Part shown: positions 33,311 to 43,602 of the stretch, piece by piece
Numbering within the stretch: the first letter of the stretch is position 1
Layout of the letters: each line of letters opens with the position of its first letter
Origin: Anthonomus grandis grandis
Taxonomy: Eukaryota; Arthropoda; Insecta; Coleoptera; Curculionidae
Assembly (NCBI RefSeq): GCF_022605725.1
Contig: NC_065551.1
Location: forward strand, 15,066,001-15,130,000
Length of the DNA stretch: 64,000 nt
Direction: 5' to 3'
Made by a program: the position numbers and the translations under genes
Notes under the pieces: generated by a model
Told to the model about the DNA's origin: nothing
Seen by the model: only the letters and a program-made list of their open reading frames with translations
The model's database searches: none

Positions 33311-34474
33311 AAAGCAAAATAGAAAATTTTTTGTTAAACAATTAAGGTAAGTAAGTACAAGAAAGGGAAAGAAAAAGGGAAAAAGGGTTAGAATAGGGAG
33401 TATATGCTTACAAAAAAAAGAAGAAAAAACAAAATTAAACCTAACAACTATCTATAATTATATACACATACATACATATACATATATTTTTCCCTTTTAA
33501 TGAACACCGAGTTAAGTAAATTAAACACTTATTTACTTTATTTTTGTCGTGTTTGTACTATCCTACTCAATACAAAGAAACTTTAAGCAAAACAGAAAGT
33601 TATAGTACCTATAAATACGTTAAAAAATAAATCATTTGCATTTAATTATTTAACATTTTCAATTTTTTGGCTTTATTGTTATTATATGCATATATATTTA
33701 GTAATCATTAGCGTAGAAATATCATTAAACAATATTAGTACCTAGCTTTTAATCATGAATAGTATCTACAACTTATTGTTTAGAATTGTTTGCAATTCAG
33801 AAAAAAAAAACAAAAAAAAAAGCCTTTAATTTATTTTTATATCAACTAGGCATGCAGAGAAATTTTTATTATAATAATAGTATGCAAAAGCCAGTCGATC
33901 TTTATATATAAGTTTAGTTTAGAGTATAAGAACGTCTGTATTTATTTTTTAGGAAGATATAAATAAACATTTTCATTATTACAGTCAAATACATGCACCA
34001 CCTAATGACCAAAATATTAACGTATTTAATTAGAGAATTAATTAGAGATAAGATAACTAACAATTTTAGGAAATTTTATATTTTCCTAAAGTTATATTTT
34101 AATTAAAGCATCATGACTCAGAACATAATTGAAACAAAAAAATTATTAAATAAAAGTCATTTTACCCATTTTGATACGATGAAATGATGATTGAGTTGAA
34201 AAATCGGAATTTACCAAAAATTAAGCATTATGATTCAGTTCGTCATTCAAATATTAACGAATATTTGTTTATAAAAAATTAATCATTTTTTGATTGAGTT
34301 AAATAACTTTAAGAAAGTAATATGAATAAAATCCACAACTTTTAAAATCAATACATTTTATCCATTCTTAGATATATTAAATTACATAAGACATATTAAA
34401 TGCAGTAGAAATCGAAAAAATAGTCATATAAATATCTTATTCATGATATACGTATTGAGTATAAATTACAAGTT
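33311..34474. other. AT-rich intergenic spacer with satellite-like monomers at its end
   Basis: 33311-34120 holds only low-complexity AT. At 34130-34380 two copies of a satellite-like motif occur: cattttacccattttgatac at 34159 and acattttatccattcttag at 34352, about 193 bp apart. Confidence 0.5.
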
Positions 34475-35034
34475 TTAGATACTATGAGTTGAACATTTCT
34501 GCGCACCCGTTCAGCTTCTGAGCTTATATTAATAATGAAAAAAGATGCTCTAGGGTACCTGGTTGCCCGATGATACGGTGGTTAAGGCTCCGCAAGCCAT
34601 AGTTGACGCATTTTCATCATTCATTGGGAGCACTTTTATAATATCGACTTGTATCCAGCATTCCTTGACTAGTGATAACTTGCCTCTTTTAGACATATCC
34701 ATGGTTAAAGTTTTTCAGGTAATTTTAGCTAGTAGAAAACTCACAAATAAGTTTAATAAGCTTACTTGTTAAGGATTCTATTTGTGTCCTGGCCCATCTA
34801 TTGTCTCACATATTTAACTTAATCCTAAGTATAGACCATATTTCAGATATATGGAGAATTGCCAACGTATTATACATATTAAAAAAGAGGGATTCCAACC
34901 AGATACTTAACTATAGGCCGATCTTAATCCTCTACCATTTTTCAAAAATATTTAATATTATGTTTAATTTGTCTTACCTTTCCAGTCATATTTGTGAGAT
35001 CATTGATGCCCAATCTCAGGTTTATGTTAATATA
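34475..35034 (+). pseudogene. CR1/Jockey-like LINE, RT N-terminal part, cut by a mariner
   Basis: The plus-strand frames read VDAFSSFIGSTFIISTCIQH, VSHIFNLILSIDHISDIWRI, ILKKRDSNQILNYRPILIL and FSKIFNIMFN, the stretch before and through RT block 1 (the NYRPISIL motif). The frame ends at the TA where a mariner (35035-37984) is inserted and resumes after it. Confidence 0.8.
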
Positions 35035-36191
35035 CAGTGTGTATAGTATCTTGGAAACTATAAAAGATAGAAAATTAGTTAAATGAAGAAATTTGTAGGG
35101 CATTTAGTTACCAATTTAGTGCCGCTTTCAGAACGATTTTATCTTTTTCCGATTTTGAAATAAGATTTGAAAAAAAATCTAAAAGTTGCATTTTTGAAAA
35201 AGCGCTGTATTTTATTTATTTCAACGTATTTTTAAAATCTGCAAAAACTTTATTGGGACAACTTTTTAAGGATAACGCATACCTGAATTCAGTTTTTGTT
35301 TTCGACGTTTCGGTTCTGAGATTCCATCCTCAACTTCTTTTTTTCTTATGTCGGCCATTTTGTTTTTTTGCTAAATTAAAATGATATTTTTTTCCCTTTA
35401 AAATGATGTATAACACTTTATGAAAATATTTTGTTTTCGTCAAAAAATTAAATGAAGGAAGTAGCTGTGTTGCTCGAAGGAAAATACAAATTAATCAAAC
35501 CAGATGTATTCAGAGCAATTTATTTTTAAAAGCTCAGCAGAGTGCTTTCGGCATATGAGCGATCATCAGTGCTAACTGAAATGAGTTGGGTGTTATATGC
35601 GTAAAAAACATTAGTCTTAAAGGTGAACGAATGGAATGTACTCACTTGTCAGTTTTTCGTAGTAAGAACACATTTGATATTTTTAAAATTATATACAACA
35701 TTTAGACACACTTAAGACTATACAGGACGAACAGTATTTAAAAAGGGGAGAACGTTAGTCTCCTTTGTGTTTTGTTTACATTTTATTGTGGTTTCTTAGA
35801 TGGCGGGACATACTTACTTATACTAGTAGTGTCTCCTTTGGAATGAGAGACTATGTTAGATTGTGGGCATTAAAGATTCCAAAAATGATTTATTTTTATC
35901 CCTTGTGATCCCAATAATCATAATATTGTCAATATGTTGCTTATGTACTATGGTTTTAAAGAGCTAATTTGTCTCGATTTGGTCCTCATTTTCTCATAGA
36001 TACTATCTTTATTACCCCAGTGACGACAAAAATAAAACAATTAACTACTTGTAATAATAATATTAAATTAAACTATTCAATATGACGGCCATTTTTGTAA
36101 AAACATTTTTCACATTTCTTTAAAACATTTCTAGTTACCTTGCGCAGGGTGTTTCTATTTATATTATTTGGGACATTCCGAACCCTGTCCT

Positions 36192-36900
36192 CTACTTCTT
36201 TGAGAGTCGCAGGAGGTTCAAGCTCATAAACTTCATTTTTAACATATCCCCAAAGATAAAAATCCAGGGGTGTAATATATCTGGAGACCTAGCTGGCCAA
36301 TTTACAGCACCGCGGTTCGCGATGACTTTATTGTTAAATGCTTGCATTAACAAGTTTTGAACGTCCCGAGTATTATGTGTGGGATACCCATCCTGTTGAA
36401 ACCACACATCACTTCGTATTAAATTTGTTCTTTAGGTATTATAGCTTTCACGGCAGGTAATATCTGCTCTTCCAAAAGATTTAAATATCTTTGACCTGTC
36501 AGTGTTTGGTTATAAATAAAAGGCTCAATAAGGTGATTATATAAAAACAATTATAGCATTTTACTTGAAAATAATTTTGTGGAGTGAGTAATTAATTTAC
36601 CGTCACATATCACACCATACATTAAATCCAAATCTTACTTGTATCCGACGTTCCGCCACCTTATGAGGATTCTCGATAGTCCAAAAATGAAGATTATGCC
36701 TGTTGAATACTCCGCAGTTGCTAAAAAACGTCTCGCCGGTCCAAATAATGTCCCTGTCTTGGGTAGTCTGTATCCCTTGAACTTAGGCTTATATGGACAA
36801 TATTCATTTCTTAAGAAGAACTCTTTGAATGGGTTTTCATTAAAATGGTTGGTATTACAAAGCTTCCATGAGTTCTAAGGTTCACGGCAAGCCTTTTTTA
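36192..36900 (-). pseudogene. mariner transposase pseudogene
   Basis: On the minus strand from about 36900: YCPYKPKF linker, then DIIWTGETFFSNCGVFNRHN (first catalytic block, with Asp replaced by Gly), NPHKVAERRIQVRFGFNVWC, GQRYLNLLEEQILPAV, and from 36407 a frame with MWFQQDGYPTHNTRDVQNLL (second Asp) and VNWPARSPDI (third block, disrupted). Stops and frameshifts separate the parts. The N-terminal helix-turn-helix region is interrupted by the 198-bp retroinsertion. Confidence 0.85.
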
Positions 36901-37108
36901 TTTTTTCCTATAGCTATGGAAATGCATTTACGCAGACTACGGCCGTTGTTGGTGGCCTAGTACTGTGGGACTCGGTTAGCTCCGCCAGATCAATACCCAC
37001 TAGAACCACCGCTAGAAGGCAATCTACCAAACATCCCTTCCCCGGAACCGCCAGAAGTCATTACTTCGTGCGGGGGGGGGGGAAGGGGGTAGGGTTCACG
37101 GCAAGCCT
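36879..37108 (-). repeat. 198-bp retroinsertion (truncated LINE 3' end or SINE) with 16-bp target duplication
   Basis: ggttcacggcaagcct occurs at 36879-36894 and again at 37093-37108. On the minus strand the insert starts with a run of 12 C and ends with an A-rich tail (taggaaaaaataaaaaa), the signature of target-primed reverse transcription. The body includes gcggtggttctagtgggtat and cggagctaaccgagtccca, which resembles 3' untranslated regions of R1/LOA-type LINEs. No coding sequence. Confidence 0.8.
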
Positions 37109-37668
37109 AGCGAATAGTCTTGGACCTGGCTGTTGTCTCTCAGGATACAGTTCCAAATATCTGACGATTGCAAGATTTGCATTCCTATTACACGTAATAT
37201 AACAAAATCATTTTTCTTGTCAAATTTTTCTTCACTGGTATATCGCATGGCTCTTTTCGGAAATTAAAAATTAAAACAAAACTCACTAAATAGAAACATG
37301 AAAACAACTAAATATGAAAAAGCTATTTAACACTAACAAGAACAAGAACAAAAAATTAACAAGACATAAACTACTAAACAAATAAAAATTTAAATCAAAT
37401 AAATAGTATTTTGCAGAATGGTCATTAAATGATGCTAAATCATTAAACAATAATAATTGTTTATACGACAAATGGCCTTCATAGTCATGGCCTCCGCATT
37501 CATGTAATTCATTCATGTAGTCCGCATTCATTCGTGTAATGTAACTTTGTTACTTTTTGACATAAGAATGAAATATTTTCATAAAGTGTTATACATTATT
37601 TTAAAGGGAAAAAAAGATCTTTTTAATTTAGTAAAAAAACAAAATGGCCGCCAAAAGAAAAAAAGAAG

Positions 37669-37699
37669 CTGAGGATGGAATCTCAGAACCGAAACGTCG
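37669..37699 (+). ncRNA. hammerhead-like core motif inside a mariner TIR
   Basis: The sequence has CTGAGGA (37669-37675, fits CUGANGA), then GAAAC (37691-37695) directly followed by GTC (37696-37698), which is the order and spacing typical of Penelope-type hammerheads. The segment between is tggaatctcagaacc, which pairs poorly. The left arm has the same block in inverted orientation with the first C changed to T. Confidence 0.3.
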
Positions 37700-37984
37700 A
37701 AAACAAAAACTGAATTCAGGTATGTGTTGCCCTTAAAAAGTTGTCCTAATAATGTTTTTACAGATTTTAAAAATACGTTGAACTAAAAAAAATACGGCCC
37801 TTTTTCAAAAATTCAACTTTTTGATTTTTTACAAATATTTCAAAATTGGAAAAAGATAAAATCGTTCTAAAAGCAGCACTAAATTTGTAACTAAATGCCC
37901 TACAACTTTCCCTATTTAATCAATTTTCCATCTCTTATAGTTTCCAAGATACCCATACATGTACACCCAATTTGGGCCACACTG

Positions 37985-38460
37985 TATACTGATTTGCGAA
38001 AAGCTTTTAATAGGCTTGATTACTATATTTCATTAAATAAATTAAATTGTTATGAATCACCAAACATTCGTCCCTACTTAGTAGATGGCAGTTTGTGAAG
38101 TATAAGGGCTTGACGTCCAAGCTTTTTAATGCAACCTCGGGTATACCATAACGTTTAAACCGATACAGCATTGCAGTAGGCCCGTTGTTACTTATTTTGT
38201 TTCCATTTATCAACGATTAAGTTACTTCACTCAACTGTCATAGGCTGGCTTTTGCCTTAAAGCTATTCTTTAACATAGGTAGTATTAATGACTGCTTATT
38301 TCCTCAGATTGTTTAGACTTTTTAAAGAATTCGTATTCTGAGAACAGGCTGACGCTTAAAACAGTGAAACGTATTGTAGTCGGTTAATCATGATGAAAGA
38401 TCCCCATTACTTAAAGCTATTCTAACAATAATACCATCTTGAGTAGACTTCTCAAAGACA
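37985..38460 (+). pseudogene. CR1/Jockey-like LINE, RT continuation after the mariner
   Basis: Immediately after the mariner the frame reads YTDLRKAFNRLDYYISLNKL, the RT block with the first catalytic Asp (xxDxxKAFDxxxH). Shifted frames then give LFNATSGIPQ, GPLLLILF, NCHRLAF (before the YADD block) and LKLFFNIGSINDCLF. Frameshifts are frequent. It completes the fragment at 34475-35034. Confidence 0.78.
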
Positions 38461-38499
38461 TTAGACATACTAAATTGAGGGGAGACAATTAAGAGCCAA

Positions 38500-38790
38500 A
38501 GCAACAAAGTAACATGAATAAAAACAAAAATTGTCAAAACAATGCACTTTATCCATTCTTAGACGTGATGAAATAGTGCATGCACTAGAAAAATATTTAT
38601 AATAAATGTTTTATTTTTAGACTGAATTAACGAAAAACACTCATTATAATTTTTTGAGTCGAGAGAAGTAAGTCAAGAAAGTTCAACTTGTAAAATCAAT
38701 ACATTTTATTCAGTCTTAGACGCGATGAAATGGTGAATACGACATAAATCATTATAAGAAATTTATTACTTTATCCAAATTCTTTAATGC
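38500..38790. repeat. satellite-like repeat, two monomers of about 156 bp
   Basis: cactttatccattcttagac at 38545 and acattttattcagtcttaga at 38701 begin two related units, each continuing into cg(t/c)gatgaaat(a/g)gtg. Related single units occur at 34159, 34352 and 30421. No coding capacity. The unit may be a decayed satellite or an internal repeat of an unidentified element. Confidence 0.55.
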
Positions 38791-39262
38791 AATCTCGCGT
38801 GTACCACAACTTTGGTTTATAAACTTTATTTATTTACATAGAATGGCTTTTGTGAAGCTTAGTGTGCTAAAGTTTAATTCGGTGAAATGTAACGTTAATG
38901 TAAGAAAATGGCCGTTATTCAAGATCAAAGCTCCCCATTATTTACAACTACTCTAACAACAAGCCTGAGCAGACCTTGTCTGCTTGATCTCTCTTTATAC
39001 TATATTTTAATAGTATTGTGATGTCAGCCGTGAACCTGGGTTTCGAATTAGAAATTCTTAGAGCTTTACTGCGAAGTCGATGTCTAAACTGGTTTTTAGC
39101 CGCTTTGGCAGTTCAAAATTGGACTATGGAATACGAATTTACCAGGGTCACATTGATTTAATTAGGTGTGTCAAGTGCAGTTTTGCTAAGTACTCAGCTT
39201 GTAGACTTGAGAGCATATATTCTGTAAGGGGTTTTGGCTACGCACAACTATCAATTTTTATT
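38785..39262 (+). pseudogene. second copy of the LINE RT C-terminal region
   Basis: The first part repeats, with divergence, the sequence of 38115-38460 (for example agctccccattatt matches gatccccattactt). From 39080 the frame reads LVFSRFGSSKLDYGIRIYQG and FAKYSACRLESIYSVRGFGY, the post-RT block of CR1/Jockey-type ORF2. It is a separate or duplicated piece of the same family as 34475-38460. Confidence 0.75.
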
Positions 39263-39570
39263 TTATTGATTGTTGTTCCCTCGTGTAATTTTTGAACCTA
39301 TGCTTAATACTAGATATCCACAAACCTTATTACCAAGGTCTCACTCCAATATTTATATGTTAAATATTTTATATGTAATGTGCGATATATTTGATAAAGT
39401 TTCAGATTTATCCGATATAAATATTTCTCCAATAAATGAACACAAACATAAACATAATTCATTCATGCCATATACACAACGGTGCTCACATTCGTCACAG
39501 AGAAAATCTTTACACTTCTTAATATTATTAATAATCAAAGGATTTAAAGCCTACAAGTTTTACATTACAA

Positions 39571-42240
39571 TTATATATCTGAGAAATCATTATTTAGAAA
39601 TTTCTGTATTGAGTAAAAACATTTTTTCAAAAAATATTGTTTTATAGTAAATTTATATTGCTTGACAGGTAAGAGTTTAATGGCAGCAGGGAGAGCATTG
39701 TAGAGTTTAGGACCATAGAAGGAAACCCCACACTTAACCTTGTGTATCCTATGAAAATCTGTATAAATATGTTCTTTAATTCTGGTAAAATGATCATGTA
39801 CATTGTCGTGTGTGGATTTATCGCTAATATGTTGTTTAACATGTACCAAACTGTGTAATATATAAATACTAGGTACATTTAAAATTTTAAGAGTTATGTA
39901 CATGTTTTTACAATCTTCTCTGAAATGCAATCGACCCATCACTCTCACAGCTTTTCGTTGTATATTAAAATTTCTTTTCATATGTGGAGAATGCTCCCAG
40001 GTTAGTATTGCATATGAGATCCTAGGCCTCACCAGGCCACGTAAAGCATACACACGAGGTCAGCTATCCATAAAGCTTTTCTGTGATTGGTCCAAGTTAG
40101 CCTACTATCTAGATGCACTCCAAGAAAACGAACACCTTTAGAATTATTTAGAACTTCCAAATCTCTGATTGAAAAATAAAGTTTTTCTGTTTTAGACTCG
40201 TTTAATGTCATTTGGTTACAAATCATTTAGTGACTAATGATTGTGTCTTCTCCATGGCATCCACAATGTGTATTTTTGAGAGAGTCCTCTTTAATACTGT
40301 ACTGTAATCCGCAAAAATTACAAAAATTTGATCTGGATCAGAGCTACAGTTACAGCTGTCCAGATCGTCTATATAAATTATAAAGAACCACGGTCCCAGC
40401 ACTGACCCCTGCGGAACACCGATCTCTTTTTCCAATAACTCGCTGGAGCTGTTTTCTACCGTATAAATAAGAAATTATTAAGTTAATACTGGTTTTCTCA
40501 AATTTGTACAATTTTAGTTTTTCAATAAGAATATGTGGGGAGACACAATCAAAAGCCTTTGTAAGGTCACAAAAAAGAGCCCCAATGTATTCACCATTAT
40601 TATAACCTGTATTTATAATTTTTATTAGTTCATTCACGGCTGTTGTTGTTGAGAGAGACTTTCTCAATCTAAATTGACAACAAATTGACAACACAAGAGT
40701 TGATTATTTTCAAGATAATTTGTAATTCTAGCCTTACAAAATTTTTCGAATAGTTTAGAGTAAATTGGCACTATTGATATTAGTCTGTAATTGTTTACTG
40801 TGTCTGATGGAGCCTTTTGTGTATAGGAACAACTTTAGAAATTTTGAGTACAGATGGAAACACCCCTTCTTTAATAAAATGAATTAGTGGGCTTATCATT
40901 AGGTCAATTATATTTTTTAATATTTTAACATTAAGGCTATAATAGTCTTTACTATTTTTATTTTTAAGTCCCTTAATTACATCCACTTGTGATACTAAGG
41001 TAAATTCGAAATGTATGTTATTTAATTTATTTTTAATTGAATTGCAATAATGTTTTGTATAATCTAATGGGTTTTTATTTGATTGAGGCAATGTTTCAAT
41101 AAGTTCTTGGGTATATTGGTAAAAAAAATATTTAGTTCGTTAGATGCGAGCTTATTGTCTACTTTTTTTCCTTTTTTCTCAGATTTGAATTATTTTTAAC
41201 AATTGTCCAAATGGCGCTAGAAATAAAGTTATTGCTCTTAATATAATTACCATTTGCTTATTTTTTTGCCTTTTTTAATTCACTGCGATAAAACTTTGCA
41301 TAATTTTTACCTAAAAGTTCTAAACCAAGGGTCTAATAATTTCTAGTTAATTCTTTATAAAAATATAACATATCACGCATTTTTTGAATGTATGGAATTA
41401 GGGGAGTATCTGTATAATCTTGATATTATTTCTCTGGAAACGCTAGGTCTACACAATATTTAATAAAGTTAAGAAACATTTAAAATTTTATATGTACCTC
41501 GATATTTTTATTGTTTATGAAATCCCAAGAGATACCATATACCTAACATTTAGTCCATTTTTCGTAGTAGGCCTATACATTGTGGTATTATTGATTTTAG
41601 GAGTGGATTTATAATTAGCAAAGCTAAATTCAGTAATGCTGCTTACACAGTCACTTACATTTGTAAATATATTATCCAGACAAGCGCTTCCTCGGGTGCA
41701 TTCTGTTATTAAACTGTTTAGACCATAATAGTTAAATAAGAGAGCATTATTTCTTGTTGTGCTTTATTTTAGAAAATCAATGTTAAGGTCACCTAAAATA
41801 AAATTTGAAATTCAAGATTAGTGATGGTTTGTAAAATGTTCGTCATTGCATCCAGAAAGATTTTAAAATTTGCGAGTGGAGGTCTGTAGATAGTAATTGC
41901 TATTAATCTTAGTTTCATTGACTGTAGTGAACATACTTCAATTTGTTTTTCTATTGAGAGGGAGTTTATATATTCTCTTGATATGAATTCCTTAATATAA
42001 TTTTGTCTAACTGCTGCTGCTACTCCGCCATGAACATGGTACCTACGGCACACAGTGGTCAATTCATTCAAATTAGCAAGATAATAATAAAGAATCTCGA
42101 ATAAATAAGCGACGAGAAAAAATTTGGTAATAGGCTTTGAGATCATAGCTATGGGTATTTCTGATACAAACATGTTAAAACTATTCCTCAGTTTTGAAGT
42201 ATTTGACTTCAAACCAAAATTTAGACAAACGTTTGTTCAA
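39571..42240 (-). pseudogene. CR1/Jockey-like LINE ORF2, endonuclease to C-terminus (minus strand)
   Basis: Going down the minus strand: endonuclease remains (42212-41500; ELTTVCRRYHVHGGVAAAVR, IAITIYRPPL), inter-domain region (about 41400-41100), RT (41091-40223) with NSKDYYSLNVKILK, FPSVLKISKVVPIHK, GALFCDLTKAFDCVSPHIL (first Asp), VPQGSVLGPWFFIIYIDDLD and IFADYSTVLK. In the last, the FADD catalytic motif has become FADY, so the active site is lost. Post-RT blocks follow (GVRFLGVHLDSRLTW; 40053-39571, LRGLVRPRISYAILTW and FYGPKLYNALPAAIKLLPVK). The C-terminal 160 codons are open. Frameshifts occur between the blocks. Its 3' untranslated region probably reaches to about 39280. Confidence 0.85.
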
Positions 42241-43312
42241 TTATTCATGTTTTATTGCAGATATACAATTTTAATATAGTAAAGTGTAATAAGTTTTTAA
42301 ATCCTTTTGACAATGGAAGGAGCAGTTATACGTAAGTATATCAAAATATTTACTTTTTGTCTTTGACAGAGTTATCTATTATAAATTATTTTGAAAAATA
42401 GAGAAGTCCGAAAAAACTATATATACAATTTTATTTTCTTTTTAATAGCAAAAAAAGTTTTACCAGGTTTTACTGTAAAATATATTTTAGTTGATTAAAA
42501 CATTATTAGAGAATTTTTCCATATGTAAAAATTTGCTGTCCAGGTTCGTCTTTATGATTTGCATAATTTTTTTAAGGTACAGACTATGTAATAAGTCTAA
42601 GAATTCGATTTTAACTAACTTCTACCTTTGACCGATTGCTTTGAAATTTGGTACGTGTCTCGGGTTACGATGATAGTGCAATAATTTTGATGTTTTTGAG
42701 TTTCTTCCTCAATTCATTTTAAGGGTAGGGGTGGGGGAGAACTAAGTTTGTTCGATTTTGTTAAAAATTGGTATATAGGGATTTTGAGGATGAGAAATCT
42801 GAATTTTTAATTAGATTTAGAAAAGTCAATATGGCGTATTCAAAATGGCTACTCTTTATTCAAATATACAGAGTGAAGTTTAAGTATAAAATCTAGTTGA
42901 CCGATTGTTTTAGAATTTGATACGTGTTTAGAGTTTTGACGAAATTAGGTTCTTAAGGGTAATTATTAATGTAAGTTTAATAACTTCTACTAATAACTCG
43001 ATTACTTTAAATTTTAATTAGTTTAATTAAATTTTTAGGTATTTATAGTTGTGACATTACATTTTATATAGCGATATCACAGTTTTTCTCTCCTCTCCCC
43101 CCTTCCAAAAACTTTTCTAAGCCTAAAATGTCTTGTATCTAGGTAGGTATAAAATTAATTATCGAGTAAATTAATTGTCGAGTAAGTTAATGTTAGTACA
43201 ATATTATATAATATTTCAATAGGAAAAGCACGATTTATGAGGGTAGGTATATGTACAGCTACAAGCTCTTTTTTTAAATATTACCAACCTCTATTATTTT
43301 GTTTCGAATATA
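42241..43312. other. intergenic spacer without recognised features
   Basis: AT-rich. The motifs gaccgattgctttgaaatttggtacgtg (split here: gaccgattgctttgaaattt at 42633 and gaccgattgttttagaattt at 42900) form a diverged direct repeat about 268 bp apart. No gene is seen. Confidence 0.45.
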
Positions 43313-43598
43313 CAGGCTGATTCGTTATATTTAATACAATGGCTATCTTTTTTGTTAAAGATAGACCATCAGCTTAAATTTAAAAGATTTTTCTTTTTTT
43401 TTATTAAGAATCTCGTAAAAAAACAATTGAACATTGCGATTTCAATATATTAGTATGAAGTATCAAAATGCAAAATAATGACAAAAGAGAAATTTAAACA
43501 AGAACAATTGAAGTCGCGTCGTTCAATTGATTTTTTGCTACGGGATTCTTCGTCAGCATAGAAAATTAACAACCTTGAAATGAAATAACGAATCACCC
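43313..43598. repeat. MITE with CAGGCTGATTCGTTAT-type ends
   Basis: caggctgattcgttat at the left and ataacgaatcaccc at the right are inverted partners, with TA outside both ends. 286 bp, non-coding. Its right end abuts the left end of the Tigger at 43603, so one inserted at the other's TA. Confidence 0.72.
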
Positions 43599-43602
43599 TA
43601 TA

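Larger units (their letters stand above)
35035..37984 (-). mobile_element. mariner-like element with TIRs of about 430 bp
   Basis: The ends read cagtgtgtatagtatcttgg and the complement of a cagtgtggcccaaattggg-type end, with TA on both sides. The arms match through gtagggcatttagtta and the stretch cctgaattcagtttttgttt. The transposase pseudogene is on the minus strand. Each arm carries a hammerhead-like core motif (37669-37699 at the right; 35301-35334, with one core change, at the left). A retroinsertion with a 16-bp duplication sits at 36895-37092. Confidence 0.87.
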
